A stretch of DNA of 6,114 bases from an uncultured Spirochaetales bacterium (GTDB taxonomy: Bacteria > Spirochaetota > Spirochaetia > Sphaerochaetales > Sphaerochaetaceae), in the NCBI GenBank assembly GCA_945947045.1, contig CAMEXG010000123.1, forward strand, positions 1 through 6,114, written 5' to 3'. This document shows, in pieces, positions 5,934 to 6,114 of this stretch. A model generated the notes under the pieces. It did no database searches and was not told the DNA's origin. It saw nothing but the letters and a program-made list of their open reading frames with translations. Position numbers and translations under genes: made by a program. Position 1 is the stretch's first letter. Every line of letters begins with the position of its first letter.

Positions 5934-6114
5934 AAGGTATTTGATATCTAAAAAATGTAACTACTCAGTCATGCCTCGTATAACATGAAACTTTTCAGAA
6001 ATCTATGTTTTCTCGGAAGAATGCTTGCTAAATGTTGTCATTTTCTATAATTCCTTACTAGATCAGAAAATAAACACATTATTTTTCATTTTCCGATTGA
6101 TCAAAACCTCTTTT
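5934..6114. other. AT-rich region downstream of the NTPase gene, no gene seen
   Basis: All forward frames close quickly and no ribosome binding site precedes any ATG. The NTPase frame does not continue past its stop in another frame, so the short C-terminus is not explained by a nearby frameshift. AAAATAA and TTATTTT around a five-base loop (about 6068-6086) form an all-AT stem too weak to call a terminator. A partner gene could begin beyond the window. Confidence 0.5.

Overview
The window reads as bacterial accessory DNA. It carries one end of an insertion sequence, a compact operon typical of an integrative conjugative element or conjugative plasmid, a decayed intergenic stretch, and an AT-rich P-loop NTPase gene. 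Shine-Dalgarno sites are strong (AGGAGG), TGA, TAA and TAG are all used as stops, and the conjugation genes favour AGA/AGG and ATA codons at moderate GC. A low-to-moderate GC host such as a Bacillota (Firmicutes) lineage fits. The sequence alone does not fix the taxon, and a spirochaete or another phylum cannot be excluded.

Layout. Bases 1-369 are the transposase end of an ISL3-family element reading leftward off the window. Bases 444-716 hold a putative promoter, a 31-codon small ORF with an excellent ribosome binding site, and a GC-rich structured leader. Bases 717-3605 hold three tightly packed rightward genes. These are an unrecognised 223-residue protein with a degenerate AAA+-like look, a VirD4/TraG-type coupling ATPase without membrane segments, and a ClpP-type serine protease with an intact catalytic triad. 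A hairpin at 3751-3781 lies between this operon and leftward coding remnants. Bases 3809-4800 hold two sets of minus-strand remnants, interrupted by frameshifts and stops, that I read as pseudogenes of unknown family. Bases 4842-5933 encode a 363-residue STAND-like NTPase, strikingly more AT-rich than the conjugation operon and with its own promoter. The last 181 bases show no gene.

How the parts may work together. The coupling protein would recruit the relaxosome to a type IV secretion channel. ClpP in the same operon implies proteolysis tied to transfer, and the upstream AAA+-like protein could be a scaffold, an adaptor, or a partner of the coupling protein; this is inference. The rest of the transfer machinery is not in the window. 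The STAND-like NTPase sits where defence or regulatory cargo is often found, but no effector or sensor domain is visible.
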